DNA of 64,000 bases, from positions 124,001-188,000 of the forward strand of contig JAOPKD010000003.1 in the NCBI GenBank assembly GCA_025517565.1. The letters are read 5' to 3'. The stretch is from Halapricum hydrolyticum (lineage in GTDB: Archaea > Halobacteriota > Halobacteria > Halobacteriales > Haloarculaceae). The position numbers were made by a program, and so were the translations under genes. This document shows positions 46,417 to 55,804 of this stretch, in pieces. Under the pieces are notes generated by a model. It was not told the DNA's origin, did no database searches, and saw only the letters and a program-made list of their open reading frames with translations. Position 1 is the stretch's first letter; every line of letters starts with the position of its first letter.

Positions 46417-47634
46417 CTATGCCTCTGTTGAGGCAGGGGGTACGTACTCCCCACTCACGTTCAGCGTCCCGCGATTTAAGCGCACATCTACGGGTGCGCC
46501 TCCGTCACCTGCGTTTTGCCTGCGACGGAGATACTGCAAACCGATATTCTTCGAGGCGTTGTAGTCAGCGTGATTCTCATACCCGCACTGCTGACACTCG
46601 AACGACTCTCTGTCACGGTTATCGTCGTGGGTAAACCCACACGTCGAGCAACGCTTCGAGGTGTTGCGGGGGTTCACCTGTACGGCTTCGACACCGTGTT
46701 CTTTGGCTTTGTATTCGACGTACTCGTAGAGGCGTCGGAACGCCCAGACGTGTTGCCACGTCGCTTCGGGAATGTTCTCCCGAATGTGGGTCAAGTCCTC
46801 GAACACGATGTGCGAACAGTCGTTCTCGACGGCCTCCTCGATAAGCTCGTTCGCCACCGTGTGCAGGTGTATCTCGAAGCGTCCGTACTCTTTCCGCCCG
46901 ACTGACTCGATGTTCTCGTGAGCGTGGCGAGACCCACACTGTTGAAGCGACCCACGACGTTTCTCGTACTCTCGTCGCCAGTGATTAAACTCGTCTGCCG
47001 ACCAGAATCGCCCGGTCGAAGCAACGGCGAGGTTGTTCACTCCCAAATCCACACCAAGGACTGTTCTGTGCTTGGACTCAGATTCGGGCGATTCCTCGTC
47101 TGCCTCGACTTTCCGCATAGAAGCGTGGAGATACCAGTCACCATCGCGGTACTGCAACTGTGCCATCCGAAACTCGAAGTCCTCGTCGGAGACGTATTTG
47201 GTCGGCGGTGTCTCCGAGTCGTCGGGGAGGATGTAATCACACTCAACGCGCCCGTCTACAGTCGAGAGGGAAACGTGGTCGCGGTGGAACGTCGCACTCC
47301 GCTTATCGTAGACTGCGCTATCGGCAGAAAAGTACGGTTGCGACGTGTTCTCGCCACGTTTAAGACGCGAGACTCCGCTTTTGACGGCTTCAACAGCCCT
47401 GCGAATCCCTTTCTGGACGAGATTCGCGGTCAGGTCGGTTTCGTCGCGGAGTCGGTCGTAGAGGGCGCGTTCGGCCTTCGCTTTCGAGGTGACGTGGTAG
47501 CCGCCGTCGCCGTGCCAGCACCACTCGCTCGCGGTGTTGGCGCAGTGTTTGAACTGCTCGACGGTCTCTCGAAGCGAATCGTCGGCTCTTTCGGGAGTGT
47601 CGAGTTTGATAACGGCGGTACGACGGTATTCCAC
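46417..47634 (-). CDS. tnpB: TnpB, RNA-guided nuclease of an IS1341-type element
   Basis: 405 residues, GTG start. Catalytic residues D196 (GVDLGVNN), E279 (VFEDLTH) and D357 (HADYNASKN) are all present, with a standard zinc ribbon (CSTCGF...CQQCGY). It is clearly related to the tnpB at 3370 but differs throughout. No tnpA nearby. Base composition is GC-rich like the chromosome, suggesting longer residence than the first copy. A TATA-like cttatacg lies about 35 nt upstream of the start. Confidence 0.9.
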   Translation of the reverse strand: MEYRRTAVIKLDTPERADDSLRETVEQFKHCANTASEWCWHGDGGYHVTSKAKAERALYDRLRDETDLTANLVQKGIRRAVEAVKSGVSRLKRGENTSQPYFSADSAVYDKRSATFHRDHVSLSTVDGRVECDYILPDDSETPPTKYVSDEDFEFRMAQLQYRDGDWYLHASMRKVEADEESPESESKHRTVLGVDLGVNNLAVASTGRFWSADEFNHWRREYEKRRGSLQQCGSRHAHENIESVGRKEYGRFEIHLHTVANELIEEAVENDCSHIVFEDLTHIRENIPEATWQHVWAFRRLYEYVEYKAKEHGVEAVQVNPRNTSKRCSTCGFTHDDNRDRESFECQQCGYENHADYNASKNIGLQYLRRRQNAGDGGAPVDVRLNRGTLNVSGEYVPPASTEA

Positions 47635-47806
47635 TGTATTTTCACATATGTAGGCAGTGCTACTTATACGCTTGGGAGTCGGCCTGCCATCGTAGTGAGG
47701 TTTGTGTCATTAGTTGTCGGCTTCCTCCCCGACCGCACGACGTGTGACCACATCGGGAAATCCTCACAGCGAGCACTATTAGTAGCACAATCGAGTACGA
47801 CCGGCC

Positions 47807-49072
47807 GTGACTGTCGTCGGCTTGGACGATACCGACTCCCGCGAGCGCGGGATGTGCACGACCTACGTCGCTGCGCGCCTCGCCGAGCGACTGCGATCGG
47901 CTGGCCAGGACGTCGATCGAACGCTTCTCGTGCGGCTCAACCCTGCGGTCGAGTACAAGACACGGGGCAACGCCGCGCTCGCGATCCATATCGACGCCGA
48001 TCCGGAGCGCGTGCACGCTGCCGTCCATGAGGAGATCGGCCTGGCCGAGACAGCGGACCCTCAAACCAATCCCGGCGTCGTCATCGCTGACGGCCAACCG
48101 GGAGAGATACCCGACGACGTGGCCGAGTTCGCCCGTGAGGCGATCAGGACGCACCATGACATCGACGACGCCCGCGAACTGGCCGACCGCCATGGCTTCG
48201 TGACGCTCTCGCGGGGCAACGGTCGCGGATTGATCGGCGCGCTGGCGGCGGTCGGCGCCTGGCGGGCCTTCGAGGAGTGGACCTACGAATCGATCAGCTA
48301 TCGCGAGCGCGAGCGATGGGGGACCGACCGGGAGGTCGACCGGGAGTCGGTCTTCGCGGCTGCCGAGGACGCTTACCCCGACGCCTGGGACACCGTCGAC
48401 CGAGTCGAGGGGCAAGCGGTCTGTGTCCCGCACACACCGTGTCCGATCCTCTATGGCATCCGGGGCGACGATCCCGATGCCGTCGAGGCGGTGGCCGACC
48501 GTATCGAGAGTGAACCGGTCGCCCGCCGGCAGCTCTTCGTGACCAACCAGGGGACCGACGCCCACCTCGAACCGGCAGCGATCGGAGAGACGACCGACGG
48601 ACGCGCGTACTGCGTCGACGGGACGGTCGTCGACCCGCCAGAGACCCGTCCCGGCGGCCACGTGTTCCTCTCGATCGGCGACGGCGAGCACACACTCGAC
48701 TGTGCCGCGTTCGAACCGACCAAGCGCTTTCGCGACCGGGTACGAGCGCTCAGGGTCGGCGACGCTCTAACCGTCTGTGGCGAAGTGAGCGACGGGACCC
48801 TGAAGCTGGAGAAGTTCGCGGTACGGGACCTGCGGGAGACCGAGCCGGCGACGCCGGACTGTCCCGAGTGTGGGCGCTCGATGGAGAGTGCCGGACGGGG
48901 CCAGGGCTACCGGTGTCGAGACTGCGGAACGAGCGCGGACGGGAAGGTGGAGCAAGAGATCGACCGTGACCTCGAAGTCGGGTGGTACGAGGTGCCGCCG
49001 GTTGCGAGGCGCCACATCGCGAAACCATTGATACGAGGGGGATTCGACGGGCCGATCCACCCCGAGCGGTAG
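47807..49072 (+). CDS. tiaS: TiaS, tRNA-Ile2 2-agmatinylcytidine synthetase
   Basis: 421 residues from GTG 47807. VVGLDDTDSRERGMCTTYVA is the family's N-terminal nucleotide-binding signature, TRGNAALAIHI follows; the OB-fold and zinc ribbon (CPECGRSMES...CRDCG) are at the C-terminus. Attaches agmatine to C34 of tRNA-Ile(CAU) so that it reads AUA; ATP dependent. Essential and archaeal-specific. Confidence 0.95.
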   Translation: MTVVGLDDTDSRERGMCTTYVAARLAERLRSAGQDVDRTLLVRLNPAVEYKTRGNAALAIHIDADPERVHAAVHEEIGLAETADPQTNPGVVIADGQPGEIPDDVAEFAREAIRTHHDIDDARELADRHGFVTLSRGNGRGLIGALAAVGAWRAFEEWTYESISYRERERWGTDREVDRESVFAAAEDAYPDAWDTVDRVEGQAVCVPHTPCPILYGIRGDDPDAVEAVADRIESEPVARRQLFVTNQGTDAHLEPAAIGETTDGRAYCVDGTVVDPPETRPGGHVFLSIGDGEHTLDCAAFEPTKRFRDRVRALRVGDALTVCGEVSDGTLKLEKFAVRDLRETEPATPDCPECGRSMESAGRGQGYRCRDCGTSADGKVEQEIDRDLEVGWYEVPPVARRHIAKPLIRGGFDGPIHPER

Positions 49073-49103
49073 CGGAGAGCATACGCGCCGAAGGCGCGTT
49101 TCG

Positions 49104-49197
49104 CCGGACGCGAGGCGGAGCCGAGCGTCCGGGTTGTTTGTCCCCACGTTTTTGCAAGCAGGGTTCCCGCAGGGCCGGAGGCCCGAGGAAACCCTGC
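49104..49197 (+). terminator. Two hairpins between tiaS and ppcA
   Basis: Hairpin 49104-49132 has arms ccggacgc/gcgtccgg and is followed by gttgtttg; hairpin 49158-49197 has arms gcagggtt/aaccctgc with nested gggcc/ggccc and precedes a run of A. They may terminate tiaS or be repeated intergenic palindromes. Nothing else occupies 49073-49277. Confidence 0.4.
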
Positions 49198-49277
49198 GCA
49201 GTAAAAAGTGGTGTAGCGAGTCCGCGTCTCGACCGTCGATGGAAACTGCTATGTGACCGTTCACGATACGGTAATAT

Positions 49278-50756
49278 ATGCCGGATCCACCGCGCGTACT
49301 CAGCACGCAACACCCGGACAACGCGACGGTTCCGTTCTTCGCAGAGGGCGACGTGATAGAGGGCGAAGACGAGATCCAGGAGGCGTACTACGCGTACTCG
49401 CATCTCGGAGCCGACGAGCAGATGTGGGACTTCGAGGGCAAGGAAGGCGACGAGTACGCGGTCAAGAAGCTGCTGTCGCGGTTCGATCAGTACTTCCTCG
49501 GATCGAAGCTGGGCGAGGACGTCCGGCTGACGGTCCGCGGGCCGAACCCCGACATCGAGGAGGCCGAGGCGAAGATTCTGCTGGAGATCCTCGAAAGCAT
49601 CCCGCGGTCGTACGACGCTGCGGAGCTGTTCTACGACGAACACGGCGAGCGCGTCGTCCCGCCGATCTTCGAGGTCATCATTCCGATGGTAACCGACGCC
49701 GACCAGCTCAACGCCGTCCACGACTACTACGAGCAGTTCGTGGTCGGTAAAGGGGACGAATACCTGCTGGACGATCGAACGGTCTCGGAGTGGGTCGGGG
49801 AGTTCCGCCCGAACTCGATCAACGTCATCCCGCTGATCGAAGAGCGCGAGCACATGCTCGCTGCCGACGAGATCATCCGCGGCTACGTCGAGGGACGCGA
49901 CATCGACGCCCAGCGAGTCTTCCTGGCGCGTTCGGACCCGGCACTCAATTACGGGTCACTGTCGGCGGACCTCATCAACAAGGTCACGATGCAGCGGCTG
50001 TACGACATGGCCGAGGAAGAAGGAATCGAGATCTACCCGATGCTCGGGGCCGGTTCTGCGCCGTTTCGGGGAAACCTCTCGCCGACGACCGTCGAGGAAA
50101 CCCTCGACGCGTGGCCGGAGGTCGAGACCTTCACCGTCCAGTCGGCGTTCAAGTACGACTACCCGATCGAGACGGTCCAGGGAGCCATCGAGACGCTCCG
50201 GTCGGCACCCGAAAGTCAGCTCGAGGAGCGCATCGACGAGGAGCGTGCGCTGGAGGTCGTCGACGCCGTCGAAGAGGTCTACGCCGAGCAGGTCGAGCAG
50301 GTCGCGCCCCTGGTCAACCGGATCGCGGAGTACACGCCCAAGCGACGGGCCCGGAAGCTCCACGTCGGGCTGTTCGGATACTCCCGTGAGGTCGGCGAGA
50401 TGCAACTCCCACGGGCGATCACCTACACCGCGACGCTGTACAGCATCGGCTTCCCGCCGACGCTGATGGGACTGGCCGGCCTCTCGGAGGAAGACATCAA
50501 GTTCGTTGAGGAGGCCTTCCCGCGGTTCTTCGAGACGCTCGAAGACGCCGCGCAGTACTACAACCCCCGCTCACAGCTGGTCCTGCCACTGGACGAGGAC
50601 CGCGCGACGGCGGGACTCGATCTGGTCGACGTCGATCTCGACCCCCGACACCGTGCGGCGACCGACGACGTCATCGACGCACTGGAGCGCGAAGACGGCG
50701 ACGCGATCCGGGCCGGGATCGTCCGGGCCGCCCAGGTCCGACAGTTCCTCGGATAA
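49278..50756 (+). CDS. ppcA: Phosphoenolpyruvate carboxylase, archaeal type
   Basis: 492 residues, about half the bacterial enzyme, as in the archaeal PpcA family. PRVLSTQHPDNATVPFF and YSHLGADEQMWDFEGKEGDE are at the N-terminus and ARSDPALNYG, GAGSAPFRGNLSP in the barrel carry phosphoenolpyruvate- and bicarbonate-binding residues. Fixes bicarbonate onto PEP to give oxaloacetate, replenishing the citric acid cycle. Single gene. Confidence 0.95.
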   Translation: MPDPPRVLSTQHPDNATVPFFAEGDVIEGEDEIQEAYYAYSHLGADEQMWDFEGKEGDEYAVKKLLSRFDQYFLGSKLGEDVRLTVRGPNPDIEEAEAKILLEILESIPRSYDAAELFYDEHGERVVPPIFEVIIPMVTDADQLNAVHDYYEQFVVGKGDEYLLDDRTVSEWVGEFRPNSINVIPLIEEREHMLAADEIIRGYVEGRDIDAQRVFLARSDPALNYGSLSADLINKVTMQRLYDMAEEEGIEIYPMLGAGSAPFRGNLSPTTVEETLDAWPEVETFTVQSAFKYDYPIETVQGAIETLRSAPESQLEERIDEERALEVVDAVEEVYAEQVEQVAPLVNRIAEYTPKRRARKLHVGLFGYSREVGEMQLPRAITYTATLYSIGFPPTLMGLAGLSEEDIKFVEEAFPRFFETLEDAAQYYNPRSQLVLPLDEDRATAGLDLVDVDLDPRHRAATDDVIDALEREDGDAIRAGIVRAAQVRQFLG

Positions 50757-50838
50757 TCGGACTCCCGGCAGATCGCGCAGTGAGTGGGCCAGTATCGGGC
50801 AGAGGGCCTTACAGAGATTCGAGGAGAAAGCCCACGAC

Positions 50839-52220
50839 TTTACAGTAGTTGCTGAAGTGGGAGAGAGCCGATTGTCGTCGCGGTCGTTGTCTCGATATGG
50901 TCGAGACAGCTGAAGCGAAACAGGTGAGCCGTGCTGCCTCATCAGTGCTGTTTCCGGAGCTTGATTTCGGTATTGCGAACAACGGCACCTATCCGAGCGA
51001 GGACTTCCAACGAATCCTCGCTCGGATTGCCTTCGATAACGAGTTTGCCAACGCTGGCGCGAAAGCCTACCAACTTGCTCGTGGTGAAGAGGTTGACGTT
51101 GGAGCCGAGTCACGGAATCCGACGGCGAGAGCACTGTTGTACCACCTTCGTGGATTGGAGGCGGACGCGGTCGACGGCCAGTTCGACCGCGTCCGCGATG
51201 CTGTCCTCGCCGAAGCAGCCCGCAACCGGCTGTTCACACAGCCAGTCGACGTCGCGATCGACGTTCACGGCTGGCTGTACTACGGCGACAGCGACACACC
51301 GCACGTCTCCCGGACTGATCCCGACCGAGGAACAGACTCCGCCTACAAGTTCGCCACCGTCTGTATCGTCGATCCGAGCGTCCGATTGACGCTTGGGTGG
51401 GTCGCACTGGACGGTGAGGAAACCGACGAGTTGGCGGAGGCAATCCGCCAACTCGTCTCTCAGGCGCGGGACTACGTCGAAATCAACCGCGTCTATCTCG
51501 ATCGTGGCTTCTACCGCGTCCATCTCGCGTTGACGCTGGAGGAGTGGACGTTGAGTTCGTGATGCGTGCGCCACAGACACGGAAGGTACAGCGATGCATT
51601 GCCGACCACGACGACGATATATTCGTCGCGGAGTACGAGATGGCACGGTCGAATCCACCGACGGGCCGGACGACAGTCCGGCTGGTCGTCGTCCCACATC
51701 GTTCCCGTGAGGACGATCAGTTCTGTCTGGTGACTAACCGCGACGTCACACGTGACGTCGCTCAGCCACTCGCAGAAGCCTATCGCCGCCGTTGGGGCAT
51801 CGAAACGTCTTACCGAAAAGTCACAGAATTTCTCCCAAAAACATCGTCACCGACGTTCTCTGTGCGATTGTTCTACTTTCTGTTTGCTGTGGCGCTGTAC
51901 AATCTGTGGGTGTTGACGAACCTGCTCCTCACGCCAGATCGGGCGGTCGGGAGAACACCAGTCCTCCCGACCGCCCTGTTCCGGCACTTTCTGGGTCCCA
52001 TCCCGGACGGGTAGGGTTAGACCCGGCGGTTGACTCGGGCTGTCCGCCCGAGTCAGTACGCCGCGGGCTACTGGCGAGACTGCCAGAACAGCCCTCGTCG
52101 AAGGTTCTTCGCCGGCAGTCAGCAATCGCTCTCTCCAGATGGTGACGTTGATCTTGAACAAAGCCGAAGACGCAACTCCTCTTCAGCAGTTCCCGAAGTC
52201 GAATCAGCAACTACTGTAAA
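50839..52220 (+). mobile_element. ISH3-type insertion sequence
   Basis: Perfect 17-bp terminal inverted repeats tttacagtagttgctga lie at 50839-50855 and, reversed, at 52204-52220. The 1382-bp length is close to the ISH3 family's ~1.4 kb. It contains one transposase gene, broken by a frameshift. Flanks agcccacgac (left) and agccgtgggagg (right) look like the two halves of an IS200/IS605-type end hairpin, so that relic was the target. I see no clear target duplication. Confidence 0.8.
50897..52014 (+). pseudogene. ISH3-family transposase, frameshifted
   Basis: The first part (MVETAEAKQVSRAASSVLF to YVEINRVYLDRGFY, LALTLEEWTLSS) is in one frame to 51562. The second resumes from 51544 with VDVEFVMRAPQTRKVQ (written DVEFVMRAPQTRKV), EAYRRRWGIETSYRKV and FYFLFAVALYNLWVL. 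VAIDVHGWLYYGD, YLDRGFY and the RRRWGIE/Y-x-K motif are the DDE core. A one- or two-base indel near 51540 separates them. Without it the element would be complete. Confidence 0.8.
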
Positions 52221-52235
52221 AGCCGTGGGAGGAGG

Positions 52236-53444
52236 TCAAGAAGTTTTCAATCCGCTTCCAGTCAGTGCCACGACTACGTCGTCTCTGTCGTCGATCGCAC
52301 CCCGGTCCCGGAACCGATCGAGTGCGGAAGTCGCCGTGGCACAGGTCGGCTCGACGTGGAAGCCGGCCCGAGCGAGTCGGTCGTGTTCGCGGTCGGTCGC
52401 TTCGGCCGTGACGGCCACGGCATCGCCGCCGGTCGCCTCGATCGCCTCGACGATCTGGGCTTTCCGTGCTGGCTCGGCGATCTGGATCCCGTCGGCAGCG
52501 TCGTTTCGCTCGCCGGTTCCCGGGCTGGGGTCACCACCCAGCGCCTCGACGATCGGCGCGACGCCAGCGGCCTGGGCCCCGAGCAGGCGCGGCATCGAGT
52601 CGATCCAGCCGGCTGCCTGCAAGGCGTGAAAGCCGCGATACGCTCCCAGAAACAGCGTCCCGTGGCCCAGCGGCGTCACGAACGCGTCTGGGGCCGACCA
52701 GCCGCGCTGGGCCGCGATCTCGAAGGCGACGGTCGCTGTCCCGGCGAAGAAGGCGGGGTCCCAGGCGTGGCTGGCATAGTATGCGACGTCCGGCTCACGG
52801 GTCGCTGCGCTCTCGCGGGTCGTTCCTCCCCGCTCGCTCGATTCGAGTTCGCCGTGCGACCTCGCGCTCCCCGCTCGCTCGTTCGGCGTGCCCTCACTCC
52901 GGCCGGTAACGCCCGACTCGACGGCGTCGATGCAGGCGTCAGTGACGTCCTGGCGAGTGCCCTCGATCCGCCTGAGCGTCGCTCCGGTCCGCTCGATCGC
53001 TCGCAACTTGCCGGGCTTTGCGTCCGCGGGCACGAAGATCTCGGCGTCGAGCCCTGCACGCGCGGCGTAGGTCGCGATCGCCAGGCCGGCGTTGCCCGAG
53101 GAGTCCTCGACGACGCGATCGACGCCCTGCCCCAGTGCGCGTGAGATCGTCGTCGTCGCGCCGCGATCTTTGAAGCTCCCGGTGGGGAAGATCGATTCGA
53201 GTTTGAACTGCACGCCCCACTCGTCGTCCTCGACCAGTGGCGTCCAGCCCTCGCCGAGCGAGACCCGTCGCTCGACGGACAAAAGATCCGAAAAGGCCCA
53301 CAGGCCGTCGTCACGATCGAGCGTGGCCGGCGGACCGTCGTCGGGCACGGGACGGTCCGCGAACTCGAGAGGATGGCCACAGTCACACCGCCAGGGGCCG
53401 TCCGTGGGGTACGTCCGGCCGCAGTCGGAGCAGACCAGTTCCAT
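52236..53444 (-). CDS. Threonine synthase-like PLP enzyme
   Basis: 402 residues from ATG 53444. A zinc-ribbon-like start (CSDCGRTYP...CDCGHPLE), then WTPL, KLESIFPTGSFKDRGA with PLP lysine 92, SSGNAGLAIATYAARAG and PLGHGTLFLGAYRG. It likely converts O-phosphohomoserine to threonine. Between about residues 180 and 218 is a low-complexity insert rich in Ser, Arg and Gly, unlike the rest and not in the family; it encodes repeated gagcgagcg strings (see findings). Whether the insert impairs the enzyme is unclear. Confidence 0.85.
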   Translation of the reverse strand: MELVCSDCGRTYPTDGPWRCDCGHPLEFADRPVPDDGPPATLDRDDGLWAFSDLLSVERRVSLGEGWTPLVEDDEWGVQFKLESIFPTGSFKDRGATTTISRALGQGVDRVVEDSSGNAGLAIATYAARAGLDAEIFVPADAKPGKLRAIERTGATLRRIEGTRQDVTDACIDAVESGVTGRSEGTPNERAGSARSHGELESSERGGTTRESAATREPDVAYYASHAWDPAFFAGTATVAFEIAAQRGWSAPDAFVTPLGHGTLFLGAYRGFHALQAAGWIDSMPRLLGAQAAGVAPIVEALGGDPSPGTGERNDAADGIQIAEPARKAQIVEAIEATGGDAVAVTAEATDREHDRLARAGFHVEPTCATATSALDRFRDRGAIDDRDDVVVALTGSGLKTS

Positions 53445-53527
53445 GGCGGCGCTACCCCGGCCAGGCACACGGATCTGTCGGTCCGCGTCGTCTCTGTGCC
53501 GGATCAGCGTCGAAAAAGTGGGCCGCT

Positions 53528-54568
53528 CTAGGGCGTGATGACGGCGCGCCCGTCGATTTCACGGTGTTCGAGTTTCTCTGCGACCGTGTTGACCTCCTCG
53601 AGGTCGTAGCGGCTGGTGTGCAAGTCGACGTCGCCCTGTTCGACCAGCGCGACCAGTTCCTGGAGTTCAGTGTACTGGCCGACGATGTTACCCACGTAGG
53701 AGAACTCTCCGTTGACCAGCGCCTGTGCCGGTTCGTGGATGTGACCGCCGTAGCCGATGATGTGGTGGTCGCCACCGGCAGCGGTGATGTCCGGCGCGTA
53801 TTCCGTGGTCACGTCGGCCCCGACGAAGTCCAGTACCTGTGCGGCACCTTTCCCGTCGGTGACGCTGTCGACGAACTCCCGGACGTCTTCTTGTTCGGGG
53901 TTGACGAGATGGTCGGCCCCGCCTTCCTCGGCCAGTTCGAGCGCGGAATCCTTGAGATCGACGGCCGTGATCTGCGCGGCACTCATTGCGTCGACGACCT
54001 GGACGCCGATGTGGCCCAGGCCACCGATCCCGACGATGACGGCGTGATCGCCCGGATTCAGCTTCCGGACGGCCTTCTTGGCGGCGTGGTAGGCCGTGAT
54101 CCCCGCGTCGGCGTGTGGTGCGATGTCGATCGGCTCGACGCCGTCCGGCAGCGGGATGACCGCGCGCTCGTTTGTTAACAGGTAGTCCGCGAAACCACCG
54201 TCGGTCGTCAGTCCGTTGAACGCATCGTTCTCGCAATACATCGTCTCGCCCTGCCGGCAGGCTCGACAGGTCCCGCAGGTCTGTACCGGATGGCAGATTA
54301 CCGGGTCACCCTCCTCGACGATCTCGACTTCCTCGCCCGTCTCGATAACCGTCCCGGCGTTCTCGTGGCCGAGCGTCATTGGCAACGGCTGGGGTACGTA
54401 CGGCTCCCACATTCCCTCGATGATGTGGTTGTCCGTCTGGCACCAGCCCGCGCCCTCGACTTCGACGATCACCTCGTCCGATCGTGTGATCTCCGGACGA
54501 TCGATCTCCTCGATCGCCAGCCCCTCGCTCATGTCGTCTGTATACTCGTGAAGTCGTGCTGCTCTCAT
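53528..54568 (-). CDS. Zinc-dependent alcohol dehydrogenase
   Basis: 346 residues from ATG 54568. Catalytic zinc ligands appear in GWCQTDNHI and GHENAGTV; structural zinc in CGTCRACRQGETMYC. GIGGLGHIGVQVVDA binds NAD(P). Oxidises or reduces alcohols; the substrate is not known. AT-rich box (aatatatgg) 10-20 nt upstream. It follows glycerol dehydrogenase, reading the same way. Confidence 0.92.
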   Translation of the reverse strand: MRAARLHEYTDDMSEGLAIEEIDRPEITRSDEVIVEVEGAGWCQTDNHIIEGMWEPYVPQPLPMTLGHENAGTVIETGEEVEIVEEGDPVICHPVQTCGTCRACRQGETMYCENDAFNGLTTDGGFADYLLTNERAVIPLPDGVEPIDIAPHADAGITAYHAAKKAVRKLNPGDHAVIVGIGGLGHIGVQVVDAMSAAQITAVDLKDSALELAEEGGADHLVNPEQEDVREFVDSVTDGKGAAQVLDFVGADVTTEYAPDITAAGGDHHIIGYGGHIHEPAQALVNGEFSYVGNIVGQYTELQELVALVEQGDVDLHTSRYDLEEVNTVAEKLEHREIDGRAVITP

Positions 54569-54666
54569 AACCCACCATATATTATGATCTAATGTGATAA
54601 ATAGATACGTGGGTTCGGGCACTTTCGTGACAAAAGAGTATCCGAAAACAGAGGGATCTAGCCTGA

Positions 54667-55761
54667 TTATCGGACGCGTTCGGCGATTTCGTCGACGGCC
54701 TTCAGCGCGTCACGGACCATCGGCGGGGTGACTTCGAAGGGCTGGTTGTGGATCGTCTCTTCGGGGTCACAGGCGGCTTCGGCGACGACGTCGAGCTGCT
54801 CGTCGGTTGGATCTTCCAGGCCGATGTCGGACAGTGCGACCGGCAGCCCGATCTCCCGGGAGAACTCGACGTAGTCCTCGATGAAGGCGTCGTCGCGCCC
54901 CTCCAGAACGAGTTGCGTGATCGTGCCGATGTTGACCTTCTCGCCGTGAGTGGCGTCGTGGGTGGCTTCGAGCTGTGTCAGTCCGTTGTGGATCGAGTGG
55001 GCCGCGGCGAGCCCGCCGCTCTCGAACCCGAGCCCGCTCAGTAGCGTGTTCGCCTCGGTGACGGCCTCGACGCTCTCGGTGACGGCGTCACGCTCGACCG
55101 CGTCGACCGCGGATCGGCCGTGTTCGCGCAGCGTCTCGTAGCAGAGTCGAGCCAGCCGGTGGCCGGCGCGCGTGGGCTTGCCGCCGACGACGTTGTCGCC
55201 GTCCGAGCGATAGGTGGCGTCGGCCTCGAACCACGTGGCGAGGCCGTCGGCGATCCCCGACCGGAAGAACCGCGTCGGCGCGTCCGCGACGATGTCGGTG
55301 TCGACCAGCACGAGGTCGGGATGCTCGTTGTAGAACCAGTACTCTTCGAACTCGCCGTGCTCGCTGTAAATGACCGATAGTGCGCTGGTCGGCGCGTCCG
55401 TCGAGGCGACGGTCGGCATCGAAACCATCGCTCCGCCATCGAGGTTCTCCCGGACGGCCTTGGCGGTGTCCAGGGCCTTGCCGCCGCCTGCACCGATGAC
55501 GACGTCAGCACCGCGGTCGCGGACGACCTCGGTGATCCGGTCGACCTCGGCCTCGGAAGACTCGCCCTGGAACTCGACCGAACTCGCGTCCATCCCCGCG
55601 TCCTCGAGGCTGGCCAGCACGCGATCCTCGACGAGTCCGAGGACGACCTCGTCAGCGAGCAACAGCGCGTGCTCGCCCAGCGAAGCCGCGTGTGTACCGA
55701 TCTCGTCGGCAACGCCGCGTCCCTGTACGTACGCCGCCGGCGACTTGAATATCTGAGACAT
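54667..55761 (-). CDS. Glycerol dehydrogenase-like (iron/zinc-type)
   Basis: 364 residues from ATG 55761; a GTG two codons earlier is possible. GAGGGKALDTAKAV and VASTDAPTSALSVIY are the dinucleotide-binding part, with metal ligands in SGIADGLATWFE, AAHSIHNGL and DATHGEKVNIG. Matches GldA-type enzymes, which oxidise glycerol to dihydroxyacetone. With the neighbouring alcohol dehydrogenase it may form a glycerol/alcohol oxidation unit, useful where glycerol from halophilic algae is available (inference). Confidence 0.88.
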   Translation of the reverse strand: MSQIFKSPAAYVQGRGVADEIGTHAASLGEHALLLADEVVLGLVEDRVLASLEDAGMDASSVEFQGESSEAEVDRITEVVRDRGADVVIGAGGGKALDTAKAVRENLDGGAMVSMPTVASTDAPTSALSVIYSEHGEFEEYWFYNEHPDLVLVDTDIVADAPTRFFRSGIADGLATWFEADATYRSDGDNVVGGKPTRAGHRLARLCYETLREHGRSAVDAVERDAVTESVEAVTEANTLLSGLGFESGGLAAAHSIHNGLTQLEATHDATHGEKVNIGTITQLVLEGRDDAFIEDYVEFSREIGLPVALSDIGLEDPTDEQLDVVAEAACDPEETIHNQPFEVTPPMVRDALKAVDEIAERVR

Positions 55762-55804
55762 AGTCACCTATAATTATTTACTCAGATCGTAATAACTCTT
55801 TCGA

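Noticed and set aside
50839..50855. Link between ISH3 ends and the 82-bp element because both contain acagta
   Set aside because: The shared bases are few and lie in opposite positions relative to the ends, so they do not indicate common transposase recognition.
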